Shown piece by piece: positions 10,579 to 22,930 of a stretch of DNA of 64,000 nucleotides. Position numbers and translations under genes: made by a program. Position 1 is the stretch's first letter. Each line of letters starts with the position of its first letter. The DNA is taken from NCBI RefSeq assembly GCF_050003625.1, contig NC_134400.1, positions 57,230,066 to 57,294,065 of the forward strand, read 5' to 3'. This DNA is from Haematobia irritans. Lineage: Eukaryota; Arthropoda; Insecta; Diptera; Muscidae. The notes beneath the pieces were generated by a model that was not told where the DNA came from, made no database searches, and worked only from the letters and a program-made list of their open reading frames with translations.

Positions 10579-13286
10579 GGTTAGGTTAGGTTAGGTTAAA
10601 GTGGCAGCCCGATTAAATTTCAGGCTCACTTAGACTATTCAGTCCATTGTCATACCACATTTAACTAAAAGTACCTATTACATATGGGTACTTCTAGTCT
10701 TAACCACTGAACCTTCTCCATTATTTACTTTTGTGGAACCAACCAGATTGCTCCAAAAACATTAACAAACTGCTTAAGTTAACGTTTTCCAGGTCAGCCA
10801 GTAATCTAAAGCTATATGCTCCTAAAATTCGCTTACGCCTTACACAAAAAGCAGGACACTCACACAAGAGGTGTTTAATTGATTCCTTTTCCTCCACGTC
10901 ATGACAGCTTATACAATAGTCATTATACTTCGCACCTATAGTTTTTGCAAATTCGCCTATCAGGCAGCGACCCGTTATAGCAGATATTAGGAGTGCTATC
11001 TGACGCCTTGAGAACACTAGCATATCTAGTGTGCGGTTTAAGTTTAAATGGGGCCATATTTGCTTGGTATCGTTACAACCCTTGCAATTTTCCCATCGAA
11101 TATTGGCCATCATAACAGCCTTCTCACGCAGTAAGAGCTTGCAGGTGGCCAGAGGCATACCAACAGATTCTAGTTCCCCTGGAATATGTAAGGTAGTTCC
11201 TAGCCTTGCTAACACATCTGCTTCACAGTTCCGCGGTATGTTCCTATGACCAGGCACCCATATTAGGTGAATATTGTACTGCTCAGCCATCTCGTTGAGA
11301 GATTTGCGGCAGTCTATGGCCGTTTTTGAGTTAAGGAACACAGAGTCCAAGGATTTTATTGCAGGTTGACTGTCTGAGTATATATTAATGGCAATATTTG
11401 TTGGAACATTACTTCTCAACCAATTCACCACCTCTCTTATTGCCAATATTTCAGCCTGAAAAACACTACAGTGATTAGGTAATCTTTTCGCTATTCGAAT
11501 TTCCAGATCTTTAGAAAATACTCCGAACCCCACTTGTCCATTCAATTTGGAGCCATCAGCATAGAAATCTATATATCTTCTATTCCCCGGGGTCTGTGTA
11601 CACCACGCCTCACTGTTGGGAATTAGAGTTTCAAACTTTTGTCGAAAAGTGGTTTTGCCAGGGTGTAATCCACTACGTGAGGCACATCTGGCATTACTTT
11701 GAGGACCGAACTATGACCGTTCATTTTTTCCGACCACAGCGATACCTCGCGCAACCGCACCGCCGTTGTTGCAGCTGACTGTTTGGCCAAAATGTCTAAA
11801 GGCAATAGATGTAGCATGACATTAAGGGAGTCTGTTCCTGTCTTACTAAATGCGCCTGAGATACATAAGCTCGCCATACGCTGAACTTTATCTAAACAAG
11901 TCGGTTTCTGAAGTGCCGGCCACCAGACTACAACACCATATAGCATTATAGGTCTAACCACTGCCGTGTATAGCCAATGCACAATTTTTGGTCTTAGTCC
12001 CCACTTTTTCCCTATTGCCTTTTTGCACGAGTACAAAGCTACCGTGGCTTTTCTCGCCCTCTCTTCAATATTAAGCCTAAAATTCAGCTTCCTGTCCAAA
12101 ATAACGCCAAGGTATTTTGCACACTCACCAAAGGGAATTTCAGTACCCCCTAAGGAAATGGGCCTAACCGTGGGAGTTTTGCGATCTTTGCAGTACATGA
12201 CTATTTCTGTCTTTGCTGGATTTACACCAAGACCATTATCTTTCGCCCATTTCTCAGTCATCCGGAGAGCTCTCTGTATAATATCTCTGATTGTGGATGG
12301 GAATTTTCCCCTGACTGCCAGCGCCACATCATCTGCGTATGCCACCACTTTTATCCTTTCTTTTTCTAGAGAAACCAGAAGGTTGTTTATAGCAACATTC
12401 CAAAGAAGAGGTGATAGAACTCCTCCTTGGGGAGTGCCCCTGTTCACATACCTTTGTATGTTTGCTTGCCCTAGTGTGGCTGAAATACGTCTCTTTATTA
12501 GAAGTTCGTCTAACAGCCTAAGTATACCTGGATCAACATTCAGAGTTGTCAGTCCATTTAATATCGAGCTCGGATGGACATTATTGAACGCCCCTTCGAT
12601 GTCTAGAAACGCCACGATTGTGTATTCTTTGACAGATAGTGAGCTTTCAATAAAGCTGACTAGTTCATGCAATGCGGTCTCAGTAGACCTGCCCTTCGAG
12701 TATGCATGCTGTCGTTTCGAGAGCAAACTTGAATCCACGCTAGTTCTAAGATACATGTCTATCATCCTCTCCAGGGTCTTAAGTAGGAATGAGGATAAGC
12801 TGATTGGTCGGAAATCCTTCGCACTCGAGTGAGAGGCTTTTCCTGCTTTAGGTATGAAGACGACTTTTGTTTCCCTCCACTTTTCTGGAATATATGCTAA
12901 GTTTACACATCGTTTATATATCACCGTCAACCAGGGGATAACTCTTTCAGCCACTGCCTGTAACTCCGCCGGAGTAATTCCATCAGGTCCGGGGGATTTG
13001 AATGGTCCAAAGCTATTTAAAGCCCATTTTATTCTAGATTCCGACACAATTTCCTCGATAGGAAATGATCGCTGAGCCTCTGTTACACCGCCGGAACATG
13101 GTTCAACCGTCTGATTTCCAGGGAAGTGTGTGTCCAAAAGTACCTCCAACGTCTCCTCACTGGACGTTGTCCAATTTCCCTCCGATGTTTTAATGAAACC
13201 TGGAGCGATGTTAGTGGATGCTAGTACCTTCCGTAGTCTGGAAGCCTCTGACGTATTTTCAATACTGCTACAGTAATCATCCCAAG
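10579..13286 (-). mobile_element. R1/LOA-like LINE, 5'-truncated copy A
   Basis: Flanked by the 10-bp target duplication AGTATCCTTA (10569-10578 and 13287-13296). The 3' end (left side) is the TTAGG/TAACC tail followed by the tail block shared with all copies here. The 5' end is truncated within ORF2, upstream of the reverse transcriptase, as is common after incomplete reverse transcription. Confidence 0.92.
10721..13149 (-). pseudogene. LINE ORF2 fragment: reverse transcriptase and RNase H
   Basis: Two frames cover the C-terminal two thirds of ORF2. The first (13149-11623) carries the reverse transcriptase with LDIEGAFNNV, GTPQGGVLSPLLW and AYADDVALAV. The second (11545-10721) holds most of RNase H with IYSDSQPAIK and the C-terminal C/H-rich segment CISCHDVEEKE. 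A one-base loss in a T run at about 11637 (four T instead of five in the intact copy) breaks the frame between them. Protein identity with the intact copy at 51661-55263 is very high, so insertion and decay are recent. Confidence 0.92.
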
Positions 13287-13619
13287 AGTATCCTTACTTG
13301 TATTCTCAGCTTCTTTGGCTCGGAATCAATACCAACATTTTTAAAGTAACGACAAAATCTTTGGAACCGGGCATGCTTTTTTTCAGTGTACCAATGACTA
13401 CACTCCAATGCAATAATTGGTTGGGTGTTATTAATATAACGTTTGTGTTCATTTATACAACGTTCGCCTTTCACTCATACAATGAAAAAAGTGGGTTCAT
13501 ACAATGAATGATTTTCACTCATACAACGTATAAACTGTATCCATACAATGAATAAATTTCATTCATACAACGATTTATATTCGTTAATACAACGAAAAGG
13601 CTACGTAATTATTCGTTAA

Positions 13620-14389
13620 TAAAGGGTGGTTAAATTGTAAGGGCCGATGTTGAATGTGAACTACACCTAAACGCCAACTTTTTTTCCGAATTTTATTTGA
13701 CATTTCTCTATTTCAGACTTACTCAATTTGAACCATGGAGAGATTCACAATCCAACAACGTGTTAAATGGTTCCAAGAAATGGCAACAGTGGATGATCAA
13801 TTTTCCAAGAAAATTATTTTCAGTGATGAGGCACATTTTCACCTCAGTGGATTCGTCAATAAACAAAATTGCCGCATTTGGGCGAATGAGAATCCAAGAG
13901 TGATTGTCGAAAAACCAATGCACCCACAAAGAGTGATTGTTTGGTGCGGTTTATGGACTGGCGGCATCGTCGGGCCGTATTTTTTCCAAAATGCGGCCGG
14001 TCAGGCAGTTACTGTGAATGGTGTTCGCTATCGTGAGATGATAACGAACTTTTTATGGCCCGAATTGGAAGATATGGATGTGGACGATATGTGGTTTCAG
14101 CAGGACGGTGCCACTTGCCACACAGCTAACGAAACAATAGCTCTTTTGCGCAACAAATTCAATGGCCGTGTTATCTCACGTAATGGCGATGTCAATTGGC
14201 CGCCAAGATCATGTGATTTGACACCGTTGGACTTTTTTCGTTGGGGTTATTTGGGGTTGGACTTTTTTCTTTGTACGTCGATAAGCCAACAACAACAATA
14301 ATACAATAACAATAATTACAATAATTTCCTAAATAGTTTGTGATTTATTCAAAATCAACATCGGCCCTTGAAATTTTAACCACCCTTTA
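13620..14389 (+). mobile_element. Mariner-like element, HTH-deleted, copy 2
   Basis: Inverted ends AAGGGTGGTTAAA (13622) and its complement (to 14387), followed inward by GGGCCGATGTTGA on both sides, with TA flanks. At about 770 bp it is a deletion derivative. A third piece, holding only the 5' end, is at 57784-57895. Confidence 0.85.
13735..14301 (+). pseudogene. Mariner-like transposase, HTH-deleted (DD36D)
   Basis: The frame starts MERFTIQQRVK, the first residues of the DNA-binding domain, then passes in frame straight to the catalytic half: IIFSDEAHFHLSG, WFQQDGATCHTA and RSCDLTPLDFF, with 36 residues between the last two aspartates. After RWGYL a small GGGGTT duplication shifts the frame; the expected tyrosine-rich continuation is readable in another frame near 14270. 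It differs clearly in sequence from the copy at 1447-2159 but belongs to the same group, and it has lost the same domain. Confidence 0.85.
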
Positions 14390-14782
14390 CTACGAAATGT
14401 ATTCCATAAAGGGTTTCGTAAATATAACGTACATTTACATACATACATTTTTCAAATTCTTCTTTATTAATTTGGTTTTTAAATACAATTCATTTAATGA
14501 GATTTTATCACAGTAGATATTACAACAAATGAGACACTGGCTGGCAATATAAGCTATGTTATTTAAGATACATATTATTAAAGGCAAAAACAGGTTAAAG
14601 ACCTTTATATGAAATTAAACAAAAGTCAAATATTGTTGAAAATTAACATGCATGCAGAAGATTATCTAATTCAATAACCTAAAACAAACATATATTTTCA
14701 ATTTGATAATTTAATAGTAAAATAAGAAATATTTTAATATACTCGCTCTACACAAGACCTTATCAAACAATAAGGGGAAGTT

Positions 14783-15785
14783 TCAATTTTGGAAAAAATA
14801 ATTTAAATTTAGCCTTTTGATGAAATCACAAATTTTCTCATATCCAGTTTCATTGTGAAGTAATGAAGTAGAGTATCTCCAATTCTTTCCATTGATAATT
14901 TTTAAACATTTATTTTGTACAATCTGTAACTTCTCCAAATGGGTCTTTGCAGCTTTGTACCAAACTGGACATGCATATGTTAAAATAGGTCTTATGATAC
15001 CTTTGAACAGTAGATTCTTATTTTTATGATTCAGCAGAGACTTTCTACACAAAAGCGGCCACAACGCCCTTAACGATTTTAGCGATTTGTTACGGATCTC
15101 TTCTAAGTGTTTCCCATAAGATAATTTTTTATCTAACGTGACCCCCAGATACTTGACACTATCAGCAACCGCAATCGTTTCATCTCCAAACTTAAGCCTT
15201 CGATTCGGCTTCCTTTTAGGGGATTTATTATAAGGAAAAATAATCGCCTGCGTTTTACTGGGATTTATTTTAATCTTCCATTTCGAAAAATACCTATTGC
15301 AAGACGCCAGTCCTTTTTCCATTTTCTTCAAAAGCGCTTTAGTTACCTTACTAGTAGTAATAAGCGCAGTATCATCTGCATAATAAGCAACTTGCATGTA
15401 CGATGGAGGAGAGAAATCCGATGTGTATATTGAGTAAAGCAAAGACGAGAGAACGGAACCTTGTGGCAAACCAGTAGAAAGAACTTTTTCGTCCGAGTTG
15501 ATGTTGTTGACAGAGACGATAAAAGATCTCCCATCAAGAAAATCAGAGATAGTTCTGCTGAGATAATTTGGCACGTTTCCTCGAATTAATTTATAAATAA
15601 GACCCTTATGCCATACAGTGTCAAAAGCTTTTTCTATATCAAGGAGGACAAGTCCTGTAGATTGTCTATTGCGTCTGTTGTTACCAATAATATTTCCAAT
15701 TCTAGTGATTTGATGCACACAACTATGACCGCTTCTGAACCCAAACTGCTCATTACATAATATCGAATTGTCCTCCGCGAAACTG
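14783..15785 (-). pseudogene. Jockey-type LINE reverse transcriptase fragment
   Basis: The open frame from about 15785 down to 14783 carries reverse transcriptase motifs in order: NEQFGFRSGHSC, LLDIEKAFDTVWH, GLPQGSVLSSLLYSIY, YYADDTALIT and KYLGVTLDKKL, then the thumb region through RPILTYACPVW. This order and wording fit the jockey clade. The endonuclease, the early palm and ORF1 are missing (5' truncated near 15785). The protein ends at a stop shortly after LNLNYFFQN. No poly(A) or target duplication was resolved. Confidence 0.85.
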
Positions 15786-15915
15786 AAAAGCCGTGAATAT
15801 AACGTAAAATTACGTTGTTACAACGAAATGCTACGTTGGCTGACTTTTAATTAAGAATTTCGTTAATACAACGTAGAAATTCATCGTATTAACGAAACTT
15901 TTTCTGCCAGTGTAG

Positions 15916-16744
15916 TGTGACCATACCGTAAGTTTTTGTAGTATTGATGCTAATATTGTATATAAAATATTGTACAGAAAAACTCCCGCACTTAATTCGA
16001 AGGAAAACGGGAGCAAAGAAATGGTAAAATCTTAGAAATTCTCGGTACAACACTCCACTCCGTTGCTATCAGTGGCAAAAATATTTTACGTTCCACCTTA
16101 GTATTCATCCATATGGTCACAATCACTCACAGAATAAACACAAAAATGTGATGTTTTGGCACCACTCTTCTGTAAACTGGCCCTTTGTATATACCAATCA
16201 AACTTCTATTTATATTCACAAAGCACATCGCAGCATAGAAACATTCATTGCTCTATCGGGATAACAATACAGTCCTTTTGATTTCCGGCATCAATTTGTG
16301 AACTTGACAAACAACAACAACGACAGAGAAATGAAAATGAAAAGAACAGTCATTAGTTTACAAATGGACATCGAGTATTGTTAAGTTTTTTGGCGCCATT
16401 GCAATACAAAGTGGTTCGATGATTCTGCTATTCATCATTGATTGATCGTGGGTGACTGACCGCCTTTAGAACTCTTTATGACTTGTATCACCATCTCTGC
16501 ACGAATATGGTAAGCAAATATTTCGATTTCTTTCAATATTGTTTAGTATTCCTTACAAAGATATAGCAAAACCAAACAAACCAAAGAATTATAAAATGTT
16601 ATTTAAGTTAGAAAGCAGGAGTTCTACCTCTGGAGGCGAGGGAGATGCGAAAGATTCAGACATAAAAAAATAGCTTTCCTTTCTTGTTAGGCAGTGAAAA
16701 TACAATGTCTCAGCCATTTTGATATCTTCGAAACCAAATGGAAA
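15916..16744. other. Largely non-repetitive stretch, no gene recognised
   Basis: This is one of the few stretches with no obvious second copy in the window. It contains CAACAACAACAACGA at about 16311 and a possible 5' splice donor ATATGGTAAGC near 16506. No open frame of note. It could hold untranslated exon sequence, but nothing proves it. Confidence 0.3.
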
Positions 16745-16754
16745 CAAGTGAGTA

Positions 16755-17645
16755 CAGTAGTTAGTATATACGGCCGTAAGTTCGGACGGGGCGAATCTTA
16801 TGTACCATCCACCATGGATTGCGTAGAAGCTTCTACGAAAGACTGCTTCAAAACCAAATCTCGGGATCGGTTTATATGGGGCTATATATGATTATGGACT
16901 GATATGGACCACTTAAATATCATATACTACCACCACGTACCAAATTTCAACCAGATCGGATGAATTTTGCTTCTCCAAAAGACACCAGAGGTCAAATCTG
17001 GGGATCGGTTTATATGGGGCCTATATATAATTATGGACCGATTTCGACCAATTTTTGCATGGGTGTTTGAGGCCATATATTAACACCACGTACCGAATGT
17101 CAACTGAATCAGATGAATTTTGGTCTTCCAAGAGGCTACGGAGGTCAAATCTGGTGATCGGTTTATATGGGGGCTATATATAATTATGGACCGATGGACC
17201 AATTTTTGCATGGTCATTAGAGACCATATACTAACACCATGTACCAAATTTCAGCCGGATCGGATGAAATTTGCTTCTCTTAGAGGCTCCGCAAGCCAAA
17301 TCGGGGGATCGGTTTATATGGGGGCTATATATAATTATGGACCGATGTGGACCAATTTTGAAATTTGCTTCTCTTAAAGGCTCCGCAAAGACACCAGAGG
17401 TCAAATCGGGGGATTGGTTTATATGGGGGATATATGTAATTATGTACCGATGTGGACCAATTTTTGCATCGTTGTTAGAGACTATATACTAACACCATGT
17501 ACCAATTTTCAGGCGGATCGGATGAAATTTGCTTCTCTTAGAGCAATCGCAAGCCAAATTTGGGGGTCCGTTTATATGGGGGCTATACGTAAAAGTGGAC
17601 CGATATGGCCCATTTGCAATACCATCGGACCTACGTCAATAACAA
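16755..17645 (+). mobile_element. 153-bp-array element, family B (3' end missing)
   Basis: The 5' end TATATACGGCCGTAAGTTCG with TACCATCCACCATGG is followed by about five units of the type GATCGGTTTATATGGGGGCT. Unit frames read as MVVRDHILTPCTKFQPDRMK-like peptides, which are not genes. No 3' hairpin; the sequence changes at about 17645. Confidence 0.75.
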
Positions 17646-17829
17646 CTACTTGTGCTTTGTGTACTTTCAGTTTCAAGCAATTTTCATGATCAGTTATAGC
17701 CTGAAAGAAGTGTTTTCTTTTCCGAGGAACGAAATTTTAGACAAGCAAAGTTTTCTTCTGACACAAATTTTAGAGACAATCAATACTCACCACCTCTTAA
17801 TGTTCCTCAAATATGTCTAGAATTCCACT

Positions 17830-19515
17830 TTCAAACGAATTGGGTGAAAACTACGAATTCTAGAAGCCCAAGAAGTAAAATCTGGAGATCAGTCTATATA
17901 GGGGCTATACCAAAACATGGACCGATACGAACCATTTTCGACACACCTCTTTATGGTCCTAAAATACCTCTAGATTTCTCATATCCGGCAAATTGGATAA
18001 AAACTACGGATTCTAGAAGCCCCAGAAATAAAGTCGGGAGATAGGTCTATATGGGGGCTATATCAAAACATGGACCGATAGGCACCACTCACGACACACC
18101 TATTTGTGATCTTAAAATACCTCTAGATTTTCAATTTCAAGCACATCAGCTAGAAAATATAGTCTCTAGACGCCCAAGAAGAAAAATCGGGAAATCGGTC
18201 TGTATGGGGGTTATACCATAAAATGGACCGATACGAACCATTTTCGACACACCTCTTTATGGTCCTAAAATACCTCTAGATTTCTCATTTCCGGCAAATT
18301 GGATAAAAACTACGGATTCCAGAAGCCCCAGAAATAAAGTCGGGAGATAGGTCTATATGGGGGCTATATCAAAGCATGGACCGATAGGCACCACTTGCGA
18401 CACACCTATTTGTGATCTTAATATACCTCTAGATTTTCAATTTAAGGAAAACCGGCTAGAAAATATAGTCGGGAGATCGGTCTATATGGGGGATATACCA
18501 AAACATGGGCCGATGCGGACCGTTTTCGGATAGAAAATACAGTTTCTAGACGCCCAAGAAGCAAAATCGGGAGATCGGTCCATATGGGGGATATACCAAA
18601 ACATGGACCGATACGGACCATTTTCGACACACCTCTTTATGGTCGCAAAATACTTCTAGATTTCAAATTTTAGGCAAATAGGATAGTAAATACAGTTTCT
18701 AGAAGTCCAAGAACCAAAATCTGGAGATCGGTCTATATGGCGGCTACACCAAAACATGGACCGATGGGCACCACTTTCGGCACACGTTGTTATGGTCATC
18801 AAGTGGGAGCCACCGTGGTGTAATGGTTACCATGCCCGCCTTGCATACACAAGGTTGTGGGTTCGATTCCTGCTTCGACCGAACACCAAAAAGTTTTTCA
18901 GCGGTGGATTATCCCACCTCAGTAATGCTGGTAACATTTCTGAGGGTTTCAAAGCTTCTCTAAGTGGTTTCAGTGCAATTTGGAACGCCGGTCGGACTCG
19001 GCTATAAAAAGGAGGTACCTTGTCATTGAGCTTAACATGGAATCGGGCAGCACTCAGTGATAAGAGAGAAGTTCGCCACTGTGGTATCACAATGGACTGA
19101 ATAGTCTAAGTGAGCCTGATACATCGGGCTGCCACCTATCCTAACCTAACCTATGGTCCTCAAGTACCTCTAGATTTTCAATTTCAGGCAAATTGGATAA
19201 AAACTACGGTTTTTATAAGCCCAAGACCTCAAATCGGGAAGTCGGTTTATATGGGGACTATATCAAAACTTGGACCGATATAGCCCATCTTTGAACCTGA
19301 CCTGCCTGCAAACAAAACACGAATCTGTGCCCACTTTCAGGACGATAGACAGACAGACGGACAGACTGACATGCTTATATCGTCTTAGAATTTCTCCCCG
19401 ATCATGAATATCTATACTTTATATAGTCGGAAATCGATATTTCGATGTGCTACACACGGAATGACAAACTAATTATACCCCCATCACCATTCTATGGTGG
19501 TGGGTATAAAAAGTT
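17830..19515 (+). mobile_element. 153-bp-array element, family A, with 3' hairpin
   Basis: Multiple units of the ATCGGGAGATCGGTCTATAT type, followed by GACAGACAGACGGACAGACT (about 19348), the conserved block, and the end hairpin near 19472-19509 (TTATACCCCCATCACC / GGTGGTGGGTATAA). A SINE interrupts it at 18805-19151. Before the array, TTTCAAGCAATTTTCATGAT at about 17672 also precedes the family A array at 40016, so it probably belongs to the element. Confidence 0.75.
18805..19151 (+). mobile_element. tRNA-headed SINE with LINE-type 3' tail, copy 1
   Basis: Flanked by a 14-bp duplication TATGGTC(A/C)TCAAGT (18791-18804 and 19152-19165). The head has an A-box-like TGGTGTAATGG and a B box GGTTCGATTCC. 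The 347-bp element has a central body and ends with a block almost identical to the 3' end of the R1/LOA-like LINE, then TAACC repeats. It encodes nothing and would depend on LINE proteins. Confidence 0.9.
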
Positions 19516-19640
19516 TAGGAATGTACCAGAAAATTAGTATATGATTCTAACAAGTGATTTTATCGTTACAATTTGAAATTTTAAATTAACGGAATCTAAT
19601 TTAAATAAACTTAAGTCTAGAGATATCAAATTCGTAACAG

Positions 19641-21004
19641 TACCCTACGGGAAATGGATCAACCCAGGACCGGTACAGGGTTAGTTCCTGGTGTGTATGG
19701 GCCAGTCACAGTTCTGATCCAAGCGTATGGAATGGACCGGTCACTTTAACATGGGTTTGTCATTAGCTGGGAAAATTTACACTTTAGGACACGACTTGGA
19801 CTCATCCCAAAGGACACGTCCTGGAATAACTTAGTAGGACAACCCCATAGACAACTGCTCATAAAACAGTCTGGGACAAACATTTAGGACCCTGTTTCCA
19901 TCCATATCGCACCAGAAAGAAATATGTTGAACAAAAAAAATTCTGATAGTTGTATTGTATTAAAAGTGTGGATTCAAAAAGATTTTAATATCAAGTGAGT
20001 ACACACAGAAAAGAAACCATTTGGTGAATTAATTTTAGTCTGTATTTAATTAAATTATTAATTAATAATTAAAAACTGAATGGAAATGATACAGATGCTG
20101 CTGATGCTCCACTCACAATTACCCGATCGTGACTCACGCATAGACCTTGACATGTTGTTATGTCTTTGCACCAGAATCTTTCTTCAGTTCTGATCGATTT
20201 TAAGTTCGATAGCGAGGTAGCCAATCTATATATTTACCATTCACATCCTCGGAATCGTCACATTTGTTAAAATATCTCTAGTTGGGAAGAACGTAAGTGA
20301 GTGAGTGGTATTAATTTTATTTGATGATTATGTTACTCACCAATTAAGAATGCAGCTACCGAATTAAAAAGAATATATATACCTAATTCACAGCAAGTCT
20401 TTATGGCCAGAATTTTCTCTAATATTGGGTACTCGACATGAAAAATTTGAATTGTATTGAAATTTTGAGAATTTAGAGTTTATAATTAATGAAATCAAAC
20501 AACAACTTATTTGTTGTCATATTTATGTAGTCCTTATTTGTTGTCATATTTATGTAGTCCATAGTAACAAATTCCTTTATAACTATAAAATTTGTTAACA
20601 CAACCAACTTATTGGCTAGGCGGACTTTCAGTTGGGCTTGGTGACACATTGGCAAAACAAATCAGTTATCACAACAGTGTGGAATAAATTGAAATGGTTG
20701 GTTACTTCAATGTATAAATAACGACCAATATTTGGTCGTGTGTACCAACTTTTGGTCACACCACCGTTATATTGATTATATAAACTATCAAACAAGAGAA
20801 ATAACTAGCAATTATTCCACACAATTAAAAATTGTGGGTCTCCACTATCACTGTTGTCGTAATCGAATTCCAACCAATCATTTCTCTGGGTGTATAAAAA
20901 TCAATAAATTCTATGGCAATTAAAAATGTTGGTAAACAGGAGCACTAGTACCAGTCCTGTAATGGGTCCGTTAGTGGCAATTTGCACTAATGTGCCGTAG
21001 GGTA
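19641..21004. mobile_element. Non-autonomous DNA element, TACCCTACGG ends
   Basis: Inverted ends TACCCTACGG (19641-19650) and CCGTAGGGTA (20995-21004), with further inverted similarity inward (CCAGGACCGGTAC against GTACCAGTCCTG near 20947-20960). No transposase frame. A second MITE interrupts it (20004-20894). The target duplication is not clear. Confidence 0.55.
20004..20894. mobile_element. Nested MITE with ACACxCAGARAAA ends
   Basis: Left ACACACAGAAAAGAAACCAT and right CCAATCATTTCTCTGGGTGT are imperfect inverted ends, resembling the outer end of repeat R. A 27-bp direct repeat TTATTTGTTGTCATATTTAT... lies at about 20507-20560. No gene. Confidence 0.5.
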
Positions 21005-21340
21005 TTTATGAGAGTTTTATCTAAATCAGAACCAATATGCCAGATATTTTTCAAATCCAAGAGGTATTGCCAAGTATTACCCTGTGCTAAATTTAACAAG
21101 ATCGGTCAATACATGAGGGCTATCGAAGCCTGAGTTTCTCGTCTAACCTTAAAAGGTGATTCTCTTTTTCCCCTTCCCTGTTTTGAATCTAAGCAACAGT
21201 TGCGATAACACTAAACTTCTCCGAAGAAACTCAAAAACTCTAACAAAAGAAGAAAGTCAAGTATAAACATAAAAAATTTTACAATATAAACATAAATTTA
21301 TTTTGGCGTGAACTGGTTTTTACTAGCATTTATCACCATT

Positions 21341-22360
21341 TTAAATGCCCGATGAATCTGCCGGTATTCGTTTTATAAGCTGTAAAACTATAGCAGCACT
21401 GAATCCAAAATTTTCTACGAGAACGGGATCTATTTCTGTTGTTGACCCCTGATATACTATGAAATCATAAGGCATGCCTCTTTTACCACAGAGTATGTAT
21501 ACCTTTAATCCCCATGGACAGGGCTTTCCACGAATATACTGCTTCATCGAAAGGCGACCTTTGAAAGGTATAATTTGCTCATCCACACATAAAGATTCCT
21601 CCAAGGTGTACTTCAATAATCTTTCTCTAATAGCGTTCATTATAGGGCGAACTCTGAAAAATTTATCATTAACATTTGCCCGAAATTTCGTATCGACTAA
21701 ATGAAAATTGGATCGAATGCTATAAAAGCGATTACGAGACATATTTTCTGCGAACAAAGGAAGCGCCAGTCCCTTTTCCCATTACATGGATATTCGCGGG
21801 TATTTCAAAATTCCCATCATACAATGTAAAGCAAAAAAAATCCGGATTTCTTCCAGATGAGTTGGTTCGAAACGAATATGGTTTTGAAGAGCATAAAGAT
21901 TTGTAAAATAAGCAGCACTTTCGAAAAAACTGTCGGATAAATATTTTTCAAAGTACTGGAAGGGCGTGTGTACACATTCTGATGCAACCCTTACATGCTG
22001 GAAATTAACGTTGAAAATTCTATTTCTATGTTTAAGAAATGTCCACTTAATTGATTTTTTATCAATTATTTTGATAAAAAATGAATGCAAACAGCTCTTC
22101 AACATTTTCTTGACCAGTATGTTTTTTATAGTAAGATCTTAATACACGATCGGACCGTCAGTACTCACTGTGCTGTCATTCCTTAATACTTCAAACTCTT
22201 TATTTTCACCACTGGAATCATCGCCACTAAAGTCGGACTCAACGTCCTCAAAATCGCCTCCAATACGATTGGAATTAGAAAAAACCTCTATTTCGTCTTC
22301 GCTGAATCCATCTTCAACATCCGATAAATTCAAGAACCTCGTACAGCTCCTTTTTCGCAA
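21341..22360 (-). pseudogene. piggyBac-type transposase, truncated, two stops
   Basis: One continuous frame with only two internal stop codons (about 22139 and 21782). Order: acidic N-terminus (SDVEDGFSEDEIEVF), the domain start (TPFQYFEKYLSD, EEIRIFFALHCMMGI, MSRNRFYSIRSNFHL), then the catalytic-core segment VDEQIIPFKGRLSMKQYIRG, whose aspartate corresponds to the first catalytic Asp of piggyBac. It stops after IVLQLIKRIPADSSG, before the second and third catalytic Asp, so about 340 of 500-600 usual residues remain. At 22440-22475, just upstream, CTACCGATGTCCACTATAGA matches the ends of the TTAA-flanked MITE at 23281, suggesting that MITE derives from this element. Confidence 0.85.
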
Positions 22361-22930
22361 TATTTTTGCAATTTGTCATTGCGTACAATAGTTTTTGTGT
22401 AATGATATTTTTAAAAACTGTAAATATTTTACAACCATTAACTACCGATGTCCACTATAGAGGACATGTGTAATTCGAAATGTACTGTACTTACGTTAGA
22501 ATTGATTGATGAAATTTTTCATGATTGATGATAACTATTGATTTTTACAGTCACATAGAATGTATGAAAAGTAGGACACCTTACTTCCTCAAGATCACTT
22601 TACAAATAACACTACCGTGTTCAAAATTTGAATTTGCACTGACCAAGCAGTGCTCAGGTATCTAATATTTATAGTGTAAAAATAAAATAATACCGTTAAC
22701 ATACTCCAACAAGAAGTAAACACAAATCTTACAAGCAGTGTTGTCAGATAAGGGGATTTTTTCACTTTTGGGATATGGGATTTGGCCAACTAAGTGGTTC
22801 TTCACAACAACTCAAAATTTTGAGAATTGCTATAAAATTTAAAAATTTTGACAATATTTGCTACAGGAAACAAATTTTGACAAAATTTTCAATTCAATTC
22901 AATTCATAAATTATATATATATATATATAT

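Larger units (their letters stand above)
10008..13388 (-). mobile_element. CACTGAAAAAA MITE, copy 2, split by a LINE
   Basis: Ends CACTGAAAAAA (10008) and TTTTTTTCAGTG (to 13388) are flanked by TA on both sides. Interior sequence is the reverse complement of the copy at 792-2359. Removing the LINE (10579-13286) and one target duplication restores a continuous match through GTATCCTTACTTGTATTC. Confidence 0.8.
13400..15915. mobile_element. Element with repeated ATACAACG/ATACAATG motifs (interrupted)
   Basis: The left part (13435-13620) carries at least eight spaced ATACAACG or ATACAATG motifs, and the right part (15795-15900) carries TTAATACAACG-type motifs in both orientations. The two sides look like ends of one DNA element, interrupted by a mariner-like element and a jockey-type fragment. 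Exact termini and duplications could not be fixed. Confidence 0.35.

Noticed and set aside
10579..10600. Telomeric TTAGG array
   Set aside because: Only three or four pentamers, always at the 3' end of LINE or SINE copies, so a retroelement tail rather than a chromosome end.
20473..20923. Short frames of about 60 codons on both strands
   Set aside because: They fall in a MITE with a local direct repeat and show no recognisable protein features.
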